Shown: positions 34,845-47,229 of the stretch, piece after piece
How the letters are laid out: every line of letters begins with the position of its first letter
How positions within the stretch are numbered: the stretch's first letter is position 1
Assembly (NCBI GenBank): GCA_027579435.1
Contig: JANBPK010000940.1
Span: 1 to 64,000 of the forward strand
Length of the DNA stretch: 64,000 nucleotides
Reading direction: 5' to 3'
Origin: Candolleomyces eurysporus
Lineage: Eukaryota; Basidiomycota; Agaricomycetes; Agaricales; Psathyrellaceae
Notes under the pieces: generated by a model
What the model saw: the letters and a program-made list of their open reading frames with translations, nothing else
Told to the model about the DNA's origin: nothing
Database searches by the model: none
Position numbers and translations under genes: made by a program

Positions 34845-37263
34845 GAGAGTGATGATGCGGCTTGGATGAGGGCTACAGCCAGGTTAGAGGAGGACAAAAC
34901 TCACCGCAGACACAGCCGAAGACACGAGGCACAGGTTCCCGCGCTCGGCCCTTGATCACGTTGTCGATTGGCAGGCGCTTATCTAGGCGCTGCTCTCTCA
35001 TTCTGAAACGGTGGTCTTTGTCGTTTCTCCCGGCAGCGATGCTCTGGGGTCCGCTCCTTTTGCAATGCAGGCGCTGGTGGGNAGTATGTTTCCTTGATAT
35101 CTACCAGTGAGAGGTGCTTTTCCGTGCCATCCTCCATGAACTCAAAGAGAGAAGGCCAGTACCGTACCCATGTGCNCCTGGGAAACGGCTGAGGGAGTGT
35201 TGTGCGGGCTCTCACTCGCGAAGTTCAAAAAGGGGCCTTCTTCATCCGTGACATGACAAAAATTGGTCAACGTCCTCGCANAAAAATTCAATGGTTCCCC
35301 CCTATTATCCTACATCGAGATGGCCCTTGCCGCTTCACAACCACTCTGTGGAGACATTTACAGTTGCGACAAGCATAGAAGCTATCAAGACCTTCCAATA
35401 AACAGTCCGAAAAATTTTGGATTATATTACAATCTCTTTCTTTCCAATTTAAGCAACAGGTGGGGCGTTACGCTTATTTTTGTCCATTTCCACCTTGGTA
35501 CAGTACTTGGATCAGGATTTGTTGAAATAGAAGTCTTACCTCTTGCTCCAAGCTTGCTCCACCATCTGAAGGGCCCACAGAAATGGCCACCGGGCTTTCC
35601 GCACTACTGACGTACCGATTCATGACCATTAACATCTGAGAGATTGAAATCTGGGAATAGTGCGAGAGACAGGGGAAAGTATCGAATACAAGCTCAGTAT
35701 TTCGACCTAAGTNCACTTTTCCATGATTCTTACCTTTCATTTAGCTTTCAAAAAGATTGTCTCTTACATCTATCAGGTCAATTCGGACTAACCATCCCCC
35801 ACTCGCGAGGGCTGGCGNTGCCCCCAGAAGGAGGGAGCCGGAAGCTAANGAGGTTCNCATCTCTTTTTGTCACTTGTAGATGAGCAGTGCCTAACAATAA
35901 CTGAAGCGTCCCTGTTGTCGAACACGGCCTACACTCTGGATCTTACCAAGGGAGGCCGGGTCCGGGAGGCGAAGACCTGCACACAGCCCGTACTAGCCCA
36001 GCACGCCCTCTCGGATTCCTGTAGTAGAATTCTTATCTTTCCTCCAGTCTCAGAGTCGACGACAGGACCTGTACATGTTCATCATATCAATTTCAACGCA
36101 GCAGTTGGCAAGAGCGACGTACCTAGTCGAGATTATCTACCGTCTCGACCAAGTCGACAACTGGCATCAGCGGCGGAGAGAGAGAGAGGGAAAGAGTAGA
36201 GATGGATCGAGTCTGAGTCAGTATTCCATTTTGGATATTCGCAGGTGTGTAAAGACCCCTCCAAGTCCTTTAGTCGTCGGACGCGAATTCTAAACATACC
36301 GAGATTGGTCAGCCTAGCAGCATTCCGACACTGCTTGATAAAACGCGCCCGAATGCTAGCCGGGAGTGATAGACTGCGCTGTGAGGTCCACGCATGTGAG
36401 TATGGTCCCGTTGAACTTGACTTCTAGATCCCGTCNCGGATTGATTGCCCTGGGCCAACCCATAGACTCGTCAACCAAGCCTGAAATACGCTGGAGTTGT
36501 ATTGTGTGATCGAAAATTCGAAAAGGTAGTCAGTCCATGTTTTTTCAGGCAAGTTGAAACGTGTTTGCTGACTTCAATGGTCTTCCATTGNGCACAGCGC
36601 TATGCCTATTGTAGTTGTGTCTTTGCCCACATCTGCCATCCTTGATTGTCGACCCTGAATTATATTGAGCTCTTTGACCATGATTCAGGCTACGTGGTCG
36701 TCTGCTCACAGGTATCGCTGAGTGATTTTACCTCGAATGCGATGNAGTAAGACTCCTCGAAATAGGTGGACCTCTTGCTTTCTCTACGCTCGGCTTCGAT
36801 TTTCCGCAATCCCGGTGCTGCTCCTCGTCGCGTCATTTGACTGGTAGGGCCGCGTTTCGATCGAGATTCTTATCGATGTTTTTGAGTTTGCATACGGTGT
36901 TACCTTCGCTTCTTATGGGTCGATCAGGATTCATAGAAATTAGTTTATCACCAGGATTTCGGGCAGATGAGGTCGCAGGGTAGACAGTCGTGGTAGACTT
37001 ATGCTGAAACGAACTCAATCCAAGTAATCGTAGCTGAATAGAATGATACGTACAAAGCCGAAGATCGAGGCGAACATGCGGCGTTGCTGATAATGAGCTT
37101 AGAATGGCTTTCATCTATCTTTGCAAGCAGAATAAACTCACCAGGAATCAGAGGAAACCATTGGGCAAACGTGCACTAGAAGCGTCAACCGTTCGAAATC
37201 GGAATTATCAATAGAGAATCCGGACGTCAGTATTGATAGCTGTTACGCTTGCTCGGGAGATGG
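34845..37263. other. Long non-coding block upstream of N3
   Basis: 34880-35220 is the conserved upstream region of MPPxSK NLRs and 35240-37220 is the second copy of the ~2-kb block seen at 28.0-30.0 kb. Several N bases (for example 35082, 35176, 35281, 35713) sit in it, some not beside long homopolymers. No gene seen. Confidence 0.5.
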
Positions 37264-38230
37264 ATGCGGACCTTGACTTTCAGGAAATCGACATCCACCT
37301 GGACGGGTTCTTGGTGTTCCTCCACAACCTCAAGGACACCCTGACTTCAATCTTGATCCAGACGTCGCCAAGCTCGGTGCACTACTCCCGCTTCTTCAAA
37401 AACCGGCACCTTCCCCCACCTCCACTCTATAGCTCTCACCATCCCCTTCGACGGAGCACAATTCTCCCTGCATCCGCAAGCATCCAGCTGGTTCGTCCAG
37501 AAATACGCTACAAACCTAGAGCCATTATCCCTCAAGACCACATGTTGCACCGTACACCCCTAGCGTGTTGCGTCCGAGTGCATGAATTGGATCCAAACAA
37601 TCCTTTCGTCCGTTGAAGCTCAAATGACAACTAGTGGTGGTGATGGAGGGTTTTGGGAGCTCTAGCATATGGCGGTGGTGTTGGGGCTTCTCAAAGCCTT
37701 CTCTATGTCTTCTCAGATTTTCTTGCTGCTCGCTCGACCATTCTGAAGTCTATCACGTTGATGGCCAGGGCTTTGGATTTACCGGACGTTTTTGCTCTCT
37801 TGCCAGCGTTGGCAACTACCGGTGGGAGTGGGTTGGCGCCGTACGTGTCGATGCCCCTGAGCAGCTTAGAGATGCGGATCGACGCGTTGAGTCCTCGCTT
37901 CCTAAGCTTGATGGCGAGGAGGTTGCCCTTACTTCAGAGATTGATCATTCGGACCTTGTGGATAGGACGCAGAAGTCGGGGTATATCCGGAATTCGGTAC
38001 GTTTTTCTTTCTTGGTGTTTGCAGAGACCATTGAACTGACACTGCATGACGATGGTTTTTTTCCGTTTAGCGTCTATTTGTCCAAGGTCTCAAGGTGCTT
38101 GGGTTTGACGGGGGCAGTTGGAATCTGGGCGCCTGGTCATGTCGCCAGGTGCTGCTCGATCTTGGATGACCGCATTTGAGGAGATACTTGCCCCCCGTGT
38201 CCCTGGTCTTGATTCCATTGAAGAATTGAC
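37264..38230 (+). pseudogene. F-box/LRR-like copy C (pairs with N4), 5'-truncated
   Basis: It begins abruptly with EIDIHLDGFLVFLHNLKDTL (37283-37345), without the F-box and without the N-terminal half of the LRR. It continues with FDGAQFSLHPQASSWF (37448), MPLSSLEMRIDALSPRFLS (37850), DRTQKSGYIRNSVRF (37965) and the C-terminal AVGIWAPGHVARCC (38115). Frames change near 37410 and 37930. The join at about 37260 to the upstream non-coding block looks like a deletion end point. Confidence 0.52.
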
Positions 38231-38730
38231 GCCTTGATCGTGCGGCACGCGTTGCAACAATAGTCATCTTCCACCGAGGACGGGCCATTCAGGAGACGAC
38301 TCATCAAGAGTCAAGATACACGATTTATAATATTTATGACCCCTTTCATTCACTGCTCGGATCTACACGAACCTAATACCCCTCGCTCTTTTCACGTATT
38401 CTCTCTCTCTCCCCACCGCAACTCGTCACCTTATTTCGATTCAAGCAGTTGCATCTTTATTTGTCAACTTTTCGCTCTCGAACACACGGACATCTAGGGT
38501 AATCGATAATCATTGTACTATTGGCATATCATAGGATTTTCTCGTAGTTTCGGAAGTCTACTAAACTATCCTGTACTGTATCCTCGGGTCCTCAATCTGA
38601 AATAGGATAATGATATAACAACAGAACGATGGAGGGTAGAGCAACAGAAGAAAGCAGATAGGTAATCAGTGAGATTCGGATTCGCGTTGTGAGGCCATGG
38701 CCGATCGTAGTTCCCCCATCTTGGTGTGGA
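38231..38730. other. Convergent 3' spacer between copy C and N4
   Basis: Standard array spacer (TTTATAATATTTATGACCCC near 38323, TCGGATCTACACGAACC, TCCTCGGGTCCTCAATCTG near 38580). Nearly identical to the spacer before N3. No gene. Confidence 0.6.
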
Positions 38731-40994
38731 CTAGGAAGAAAGGGAAGAACTTGAGTCCTTCACCTGCTCCAGGAAGCCATCTTCTTTATATCTTTCCTTC
38801 CACTTATCAAAATACGATTTCACAATATCTGCCAACTCGTGCTCGTGGAGATCATCCTAGGGAGGAAACAGAAATTGGTTCGGTATTCCAATAAAAAGAT
38901 ATCTTCTTACATTGAGGTGTTGGATAGCATTCAAGGTAAAGCGCGCCAAGCCAAACCACTGACCAAACCGACCTATCTTAACGTGGGATGACAGTCTTTT
39001 GTCAATTCTTTCCCATCCGTTATTGCGGGTGAAATCAATGAGTGGAAGATTGTCGAAACATGTGTTTTGGTAGCCAGAGGAGTTAATTAGAGACCGAATT
39101 ATCCTATCAAAGCTCCCTAATCAAAAAAGGGATGTCAGAGACTTGGTCAGGATGGATCACGGTGACTCACAACTCTCCAAAAAATCTTCCTGTTGAAGTA
39201 ACTTCTGAAGACAAGACTCCACCACGTACTGGTGAACCCGCGTTTCCGGAACAAATAAGTGCTGAGCGCGAAACTCGCTGTCCAAAAACTCGGAGAACGA
39301 CAGGTGATAGAAACACATCTCCTCCCACACCTCGTTCCATACGAGGCTTTGACGAACGAAGACAAGTGAGTGCAGGTCGGAAAAAAGGACCTGATGACCT
39401 CCTTCTTCAAGGCTGATGATTTCATCAAATTGGCGAGTGCTATATTGGGCGGTACCGAAGCGGGGTTGAGAATTTATATGGTGTGCCCGGACAAGTAAAA
39501 GAAAATCTCGCCCTCGATTGGTGTCAACTGCCTCGTACAACTCCTTCGCAGTGGAAAGAATGTTCCTGTAAAGGATATCGAGGAGTTCCAATGGCCGAGT
39601 TTGTTGACCACCGTCCGGAGTCCAGTCGATGATTGCCCTGAGTCGATCCACCGGGGAGCCGCGGCGCTCTGATACATATTTGACCACTGTCGCAGCATAG
39701 ACAAACTGTCCTGAAGCTGCCGCCACGAGCTTCTCGATGTCTTCCTTCGTGGGCCACAGAGCAGAATGCGCCCGGCGGTCGTGGCTTCGACGGCCGATGT
39801 CTTGAAGTTTCCTCCACAAGTAGCGACGAATGTCTGCCGTCGCGTCGTACTTGTCACTGAGTGGGATATGGTATGCAAGTTGGTAGAGGTAGCCCTCTGG
39901 CTCTGAGTGCAGCGCGCTGCGGATGGCCCATTCCGGTCTGCTGGCGATAAAGATACGGAAAGGGAGATCGTTGTCGAGGAGGCAGTGTTTGATGGTGGAC
40001 AGCAGTTCCGCTTGGTTAGCTTCTCCGGAACATTCGTCGAGACCATCAATCAGGATGGCATGGGGGAAGGATTCGCTGTCCAGCTCCCCGCTCGCACACA
40101 CGCGTTTGAAGGGGGCAACCACGAGGGTGTCCATCTGAATCCTGATCCTTTTCGTGAAGATGAGTGGGTTGTCCTCAACGGCTTTCCCAATGGCATCATG
40201 GAGGGCAGAATTGTGTAGGCCTAGCTGGCAAGCGATGGTCGGTACGATGCGGGACAGGTTGTTTCGAGTTGGGTCTCCTGCGGAGAAGAAAAATGACGAG
40301 CCAAGGGTGTTGGAATCTGAGCACTCTTCAGCAACCGTCTGCTGTAACGCCGATTTTCCCGCTCCTGCTGCGCCGGTCATACACAGCAAACGTTNGGGGG
40401 GCTTCACGATCTTGGATCCAATCCACGAGTTCCTTGGTAACCTCAACCCGAGTGTCTTCATCGCACTTCGGTGCATCGAATCGAGCACTCGAGTCAAAAA
40501 AAAGCACTGGAGGCTACGTTGTCTAATAGCATCTTCCAGCCTGTGACGGTCAGGGTTCAATCTGTCGCTGAGGACCGTTCTGAAAAGATATCCACATACC
40601 ATCCATCCGTTTATCCTGAGTATTATGGACATGCTGGGACGAATGAAATTGCACGTTATTGACCCTGAAGTGCTGTGCATTCGGAAACATCGACATTGTT
40701 GTGGTCTGGTCTACCGGTGATCTGTGTCTGTGGGTTGCCGCAGCGGTGGAAGGGCCCGCATCGGCAAAGACAGTCGTCTGAGCCTCAGGCGCGCTAACGA
40801 GGGTAGCCTTGGCCATTGTCAGTCTAGAGTTTTTCCATTAACATTGGGGTGCTCACATTGTCTGGGGAGCGCTTGATTGTCGGTAGATCACGAGCGATCG
40901 GCCGCTTGTTTCTGCGACGCCGTTTGGAGGAGGAGACCGGGGCGCCGCTATCAACGACGGACTCGACGCCTCTTTTCTTGGGATTCGAGGACAT
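38731..40994 (-). CDS. NLR N4: NACHT NTPase, subfamily MSSNxKK, with N/homopolymer frame breaks
   Basis: Model complement(join(38731..38856,38911..39116,39171..40540,40600..40807,40857..40994)), about 681 aa if the N at 40395 and one base of the A8 run at 40496-40503 are ignored. The N stands just before six G that are identical in N6 and N7, where no N is present. The N-terminus is MSSNPKKRGVESVV with a KRRRRNKR nuclear-type basic patch, then (after a 49-nt intron whose AAG acceptor is uncertain) MFPNAQHFRVNNVQF at about residue 91. Core: TGAAGAGKSALQQ, ILIDGLDECSGEANQ, FRIFIASRPEWAIR; markers KYDATA and DIGRR. C-terminal exons as in the other NLRs, Ser-rich tail. The FDAPKC segment is in frame only after correction. 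Confidence 0.7.
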
Positions 40995-42867
40995 AAGGGC
41001 GACTACAGAGATGAAGGCAGGAAGAGAGAAGTTGGACCCCAACACAGCACTCAACACGAGGTATTCATGAGGCACAGCAATCCCGCGCTCGGACCACTGC
41101 TGTATCTGGCGCGTGTTTAGACGCTGGCCAAATTGGGACCGGCCACAAGGCGTGCGAATCGGCAAGAACGGCTCCCGCGCATCACAATCAAGAGGGTTTT
41201 TGACGAGACCGACTTTGACTATCCAGAGCACTCACCCAGTGAAAGATGCAGCTGTCTTCCTCCTCCGCGTCGTCCTCTTTACTTGCCTGATGATATCCCG
41301 CGGAAGATTCTACCCCATTTTTGAGGCTGTCACCAACGAAACGCTTCCTGGCTGATCTAGTTCTGCTTAATGCGTGTGCGGATGGTTTCACCTCTGAGCA
41401 TGGGCTGAACAACATCAAAGGGGCCCAGATAGTATCGGCTCCTGCGCCGGTAAAGAGAATGCTAATGCGTACTGGATGGACCTTACGGTGCGTGTATATA
41501 CTCTCCCCTTCCTTCTTCCCTATTTTGTTATGCTCGTTGTCCCTTTTTATGTCCCCATTTTCACCTCCGCCGTGCGATCTCTCTTGCTGACTGTATTGCG
41601 CTAGATGCGCTTCATGTTCCCCTCTCGAGAACGGGAGATTGTACCCTTGACTTTATCAGCATTGTTGCCGTACCTGTGGAGAAGAACCCGTCGTCCTTCC
41701 CTTCAGCACATCATCATACACTTTCGCGCCCGCTGATAGCTCTCTCGGTCAGCTCCCACTTCTTCGGCACCTCTCTTTGGCCCCGATTCTGGTCGACCTC
41801 CCTTGCCACCCCTGGCATCTCTGAATCGTGGTCGCTCAAGGAGAATGAATCCAGCAGCAGCGAGCAGCGCGACGAGTATGACGATATTGACGAAATCGTG
41901 CAGCTCTTGACCGGTTCAAGACGCGTGTCCCTATCTTTCGGATTTCGGACGGAACTGCCTTCTATTTCCGAAGCGTTGGCTAAAGTCGAAGACGGGTGAA
42001 GAGGTATGGGAGGCCCGGAGTTCTGGGGAAAGGGAAGTTGGTGGTCAGCGTGGCACCGTTGCAAGGCCTGCAGCGACTTTGAATATTGTTAAGAAGAGGA
42101 CGACGCCGTCTGGGAGCGCTAGCAGGAGCAGCACGAATCAGCAGTTAAGCTTCAGCCGTGGTGCGACTACCTGCTCAGGGATGCGGTGCTGCTGAGTCTG
42201 GCGTCACCAAGGATACAGATACCGTAGCAGCAGTTGGACTGAGTCCTCCTTGTACCTCCCCCTCCCAGGTCGGCTTCCCCGATGAATATGAAGATTGCGA
42301 CGTCTAGGCAAGCACCGCCGCGTACACTTCTTAGAAGCTTCAAGATGCATGCGTCGTTGGCTAAATTGAGGACGAATTCGTTGGGTTCAGAGCAGGAGCT
42401 GGTCCCGCCGTTGTCCTGGATTTATTGATACAGCCAGTTGATTAGGTCGTTGTTTCCGAGGCTCCTGCCAAATCGGTGGTCTCGCCTCGATCTATCACCC
42501 CCGCTCAGCTCGACGCTTCTGTGCCGCTGACCCCTCGTACTTCGCAGCCTCCGGGAGTAGCCCAGTTCCTCCTGGGACTGCTCGGTCGTCTGTAAGGTGT
42601 CTTCATCCGAGTCCTGCTTCGATTTAGACGGTGGGTTCGACGACGACGACTTCGACTTCGACTATGACTCTGGGAACGAGGTTGAGGCATGTTGAGGGGT
42701 CAGACATTGTTGGTATTCATTAGTTCAGTTGTTGACGACGAGAGATGGCGGTGAGGTGACAGTGGTGAAGAGGTGTGTGGTTCCGATTCCATCTTCACTG
42801 AGTTATAACTTATAATCCCGCGATGAGTAGTAACTGCGACGGAGAATCAGTGGATTGCGGGCGTGGT
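40995..42867. other. Unrelated ~1.7-kb segment inside the F-box copy D region
   Basis: GCGAATCGGCAAGAACGGCTC at about 41154 is the start block that precedes other F-box-like copies, but homology then stops and resumes only near 42830. The sequence between (about 41190-42830) is not part of the normal cassette. Short plus-strand frames (41676-41999, Ser/Asp-rich) look protein-like but I do not recognise them. One stretch, AATCGTGCAGCTCTTGACCG at 41896, has a close match at 58554. Confidence 0.45.
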
Positions 42868-44360
42868 TAAATGCCTTCACATCAAGCCATGGCCCATAGA
42901 GCCAGAGATTCAAGACCGAGTCTATTGCAACTCTCCTCCAAGTCTCTGTCAACCCAGCTTGAAGAATGCGAAAACCTGCTTCAAAAGTGTCAGACGGCGC
43001 TCTCCGCTGTCTCAGGATCCCCGCAGCTGCTTTGCGCTAAATCGCCTTCGTCCTCCCCGGTCTTCTATGAGCGTTGGAACAGGCCCAGGAGAAATGGAAA
43101 GAGAGTCGAATCTATGAGGGGTTGTAAGGAATCAAACTGTTTGTAGGGTCATGTTCAGTGTTGGCTCAGTGAGTAACGATGCTCTCAACCGTCTCATCCG
43201 ATCTAATGAACATTGAATAGGGAGAATCAGTGGATTGCAGGCGTGCTGAAATGCCTTCACATCCGAAGATGGCCGCATACCAGAGCCGAGCGCCGAATGC
43301 GCTCAACACCGTAGCCATGCTCTTCCACTGGGAATATATACGGTCCCAGGCAAGGAAACAGTACTCGGAGAAGGATATCAACCGCGCTATCACTCTGATT
43401 TCTAGCCTCACCGATGTCAGCGAGTTAACCATCGAATGGGACGAGTCTAACAACTAACACGCCAGGTTGTTCCCGTTGTTCCTGCAACCGGCATTACAGA
43501 GCTGGGGCGGCACGCTCGCGCACCTCTCCATCCATGACCTACTCGAATTCCTCAACTCCTTTGTCACGCGGGGCTCTCCATCCACGTCCCATTTGACTTT
43601 CTCAACTCCTTTGCCACCGTCAAGCTTCCTCACCTCACCGGTATCCGCACCTGCCTCAGCTCCGGTAACTTACCCGACAGGAAATCGACATCCACCTGGA
43701 TGAGTTCTTGGCGTTCATCTACAACCTCAATCCGGACGACACCAGGAGCCCTTTCGGTTCTTCAAAATTCTAGCCACCTTCCCCTACCTCCGCGCTATTT
43801 CCCTCGCGATCCCCTTCGACGGAGCCCAAATGACCCTGAATCCACAAGCGTAAGGCAGCTTCGTGCAGAGACACAGTGCAATGCTCGAGACATCATCCCT
43901 AAAGACCACACGTTGTGTCGCACATTCCGAACGCGTCCCTCCCGACTGTATTGATTGGACCCAAACAATCCTTTCATCCATTCGGGCTCGGTCGACAACT
44001 GGTGGAGGTGGTGGGATTCCGGAACTCTAGCATATGGCGGTGGCGTTGAGCCTTCTCAAAGCCCCTCTCAATGTCGTCTCTGATTTCCTTGCAGCGCTCA
44101 CTCAAAAAACCCCAATTCTATCACGTTGATGAACAGGGCGTTGGATTTGCTGGACGTTTGTGCTGTCTTGCTGACATTCTCAACTACCGGTGGGAGTGGG
44201 TTGGCGCAGTACGTGTCGGTGCTACTGAGGAGTTTGGAGATGCGAATCGACACGATGAGCCCTGGTCGTATCGCCAGGTGCTGATCGATCTTGGCTAGCC
44301 ACGTTTGAGGAGAAACTCGTGGCCCATGTCACCGGCCTCGACCCTATTGAAGAGCTGAAG
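42868..44360 (+). pseudogene. F-box/LRR-like copy D (pairs with N5), truncated
   Basis: An N-terminal helix-like segment TQLEECENLLQKCQTAL is at about 42947, then an internal deletion joins it to PVFYERW (43058), removing the F-box core. After the intron comes LFHWEYIRSQARKQYSEKDI (43321 on) with LISSLTDVSELTIEWDES, then TAA at 43456 where other copies have TAC (Tyr of NNYHARL). LRR segments follow: FLQPALQSWGGTLAHLSIH (43476), FDGAQMTL, and SLEMRIDTMS (44232), ending near 44360 after a deletion. Not functional as one product. Confidence 0.55.
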
Positions 44361-44838
44361 CTTGATCGTGCGGCACACATTGCAGCAACACTCATCTTCC
44401 GCCGAGGACGGGCTAGTCATACCTGGAGACGACGTATCGAGAGTCGAGATACACGATTTATGATATTGATGACCCCTTTCATTCACTGCTCAGATCTACA
44501 CGAACCTAATGCCCTCCCCTCTCTCCTTGATCTTCCCCCACCACAAGTAGTCACCTTTCAATTCGAGCAGTTTGATTTTCACTTGTTAACCTTTCGCTCT
44601 CGAACGCACGCACATCTAAGGTAAACGATAATTATTGTACTATTAGCATGTCGTAGCATTTTGTTGTAGTTTTCGGAAGTCTAGTTGACTATCCTGTAAT
44701 CGTATCCTCGGGTCCTTAATCTGTAATAGGATAATGGTATAACAACAGAATGATGGAGGACAGAGTGACAGAAGAGTGAGGTTCGGATTCGCGTCATGAG
44801 GCCATGGCCGATCGCAGCTCCCCACATCTTGGTGTGGA
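44361..44838. other. Convergent 3' spacer between copy D and N5
   Basis: Standard array spacer (TTTATGATATTGATGACCCC at 44457 onward, GATCTACACGAACC, TCCTCGGGTCCTTAATCTG near 44706). No gene. Confidence 0.6.
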
Positions 44839-47098
44839 CTAAGAAGAAAGGGAAGCAATTGAATCCTCCTCTTCCTCCTCTTCCTCCACCATGAAGCCAT
44901 GTTCTTCATATCTTTCCTTCCACTTATCAAAATACGATTGCACAATATCTGCCAACTTGTGTTCATGGAGATCATCCTAGAGAGGAAACAGAAAATTAGT
45001 TTGATATTCCAAGGGAAAGAGATGTTCATACATTGAGGCGTTGGATAGCATCGCATGTAAAGCGCGCCAAGCCATACACGTTACCAGGAGCAAAGCGACC
45101 TCTCTCAACGTGGGATGAGAGTCTTTCGTCAATTCTTCCCCATCCGTTATTGCGGGTGAAATCAATGAGTCGAAGGTCGTCAACATATGTTATTTGGTTG
45201 TCAGAGAAACGACGCAGCGCACTGATGACCGAATTAAAGCTCCCTGATCGAAAAAAAGGATGTTAGAGACTTGGTTAAGATGGATCACAGTGACTCACGT
45301 TCACCCAAGAAATCTTCCTGTTGAAGTAACTTCTGAAGGCAAGACTCTACCACATACTGGCGCACCCGTGTTTCCGAAACAAATAAGTGCTGAGCGCGAG
45401 ACTTGCTGTCCAAAAATTCGAAGAACGACTGGTGGTAGAAACACATCTCCTCGGTCACCCAGGTCTGTCCTTGGTGTTGACGAACAAAGACGAGTGAGTG
45501 CAGGTCAGAAAACAGGACTTGATGACCTCCCTCTTCAAGGCCGATGATTTCGTCGAAATTGCGAGCGCCATCTCTTATACCCCCCATGCGACAATCAGAA
45601 TTGATCTGGTGTGCTCGGACAAGTGGGAGAAAATCTCGTCCTCGATTGGTGTCGACTGCCTCGTACAATTCCTTCGTATTGGAAAGAATGTTTCTGTAAA
45701 GGACATCGAGGAGTTCCAATGGCCGAGTTTGTTGACCACCTTCGGGAGTCCAGTTGATGATTGCCCCGAGTCTATCCACCGGGGAGCCATGGCGCTCTGA
45801 TACATATTTGACCACCGTCGCAGCGTAGATGAATTGTCCTGAAGCTGCGGCCACGAGCTTCTCGATGTCTTCCTTCGTGGGCCATTGAGACTGCGCCCGA
45901 CGGTCGTGGCTTCGACGGCCGATATCTTGAAGATTCGTCCACAAGTAGCGACGAATGTCTCCTGTCGCGTCGTACTTGTCGCTGAGTGGGATATGGTATG
46001 CGAGTTGGTAAAGGTAGCCCTCTGGCTCCGAGTGCAGCGCGCTGCGGATGGCCCATTCTGGCCTGCTGGCGATAAAATCGCGGAATGGGAGATCGTTATC
46101 GAGGAGACAATGTTTGATGGTGGACAGCAGTTCCGCTTAGTTTGCTTCCCCGCAGCACTCGTCGAGACCGTCGATCAGGATGGCATGGGGAAAGGTGTTG
46201 CGGTCCAATTCCCCACTAGCGCAGAGGCGCTTGAATGGGGTAACTACGAGCATGTCCATCTGAATTTTGATCTTTTTCTCGAAGATGAGTGGGCTACCTT
46301 CGATGACCTTTGAGATGGCATCGCGGAGTGCAGGGTTGTGTAGGCCTAGCTGGCAAGCGATGGTCGGTACGACGCGGGACAAGTTGTTTCGAGTGGGGTC
46401 TCCCGCGGAGAAGAAGAATGCTGAGCCAAGGGTATTGGAACCTGAGCATCCTTCAGCGATTGTCTGCTGTAGCGCTGATTTCCCTGCTCCTGCCGCACCG
46501 GTCATACACAGCAAACGTTGCAGGGCTTCACAATCTTGGATCCAATCCATGAGTTCCTTGGTAACCTCGACACGAGTGTCTTCATCGCACTTCGGTGCAT
46601 CGAATCGAGCACGAGAATCGTGAAGAGCGTTGGAGGCTACGTTTTTCAACAGCATCTTCCAGCCTGTCACGGTCAGGGTTCAGTCTGTCGCTGAGGACTG
46701 TTCTGCAAAGATATCCACATACCATCTATCCGGTTATCCGGAGTATTAAGGACATTAACGCGCATTTTATCGACCCTGAAGTTCTGCGCATTTGGGAACA
46801 CCGACATGCCTGTGTTCTACGAGTTGTCTGTGTCTGTGGGATGCCGCAGCGGACGGGCCCACGTCGGGAAAGACAGGTGTCGGAGCCTCAGGCGTGCTGA
46901 CCAGGGTAGCCTTGGCCCTGTCAGTCCTTAAGGTGTTTCCATTAACATTGGGGTGCTCACATTGTCTGGGGAGCGCTCAAATGTCGGTAGATCACGAGCA
47001 ATCGGCTGCTTGTTTCTGTGACGCCGTTTGGAGGAGGAGAGTGGGGTGCCACTATCAACGATGGACCCGACATCTCTTTTCTTGGAATTCGAGGACAT
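44839..47098 (-). pseudogene. NLR N5: NACHT NTPase, subfamily MSSNxKK, broken
   Basis: Layout complement(join(44839..44976,45032..45243,45299..46663,46723..46910,46961..47098)). Two true lesions: the small second exon lacks 5 bp (before VFPNAQNF) and a further in-frame-sized stretch that held HSSQHVH, shifting the frame; and TAA at 46137-46139 stands where the paralogues have CAA in GEANQAELL, just after Walker B. Walker A (TGAAGAGKSALQQ) and the C-terminal exons remain well kept, and the tail is acidic (EEEEEEE). The N-terminal signature is of the MSSNxKK type but the ATPase block KIKIQMDMLVVTPFKRLC matches N1/N3, so it is a mosaic. The C-terminal exon has two extra codons (APGNVYG). Neither lesion is in a homopolymer. 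Confidence 0.78.
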
Positions 47099-47229
47099 AC
47101 AGGCGACTACAGAGATGAAGGCAGGAAGAGAGAAGGGCTTGAACCCCAACACACGATCAACACTTTAAGGCACTGCCTTCCCGCGCTCGGACCACTGGTA
47201 GCGCGTATTTAGACGCCGGCCATCACTCT

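Noticed and set aside
36833..37114. 93-codon minus-strand frame in the non-coding block
   Set aside because: Not conserved as a frame in the sister block at 29.6-29.9 kb; no recognisable motif.
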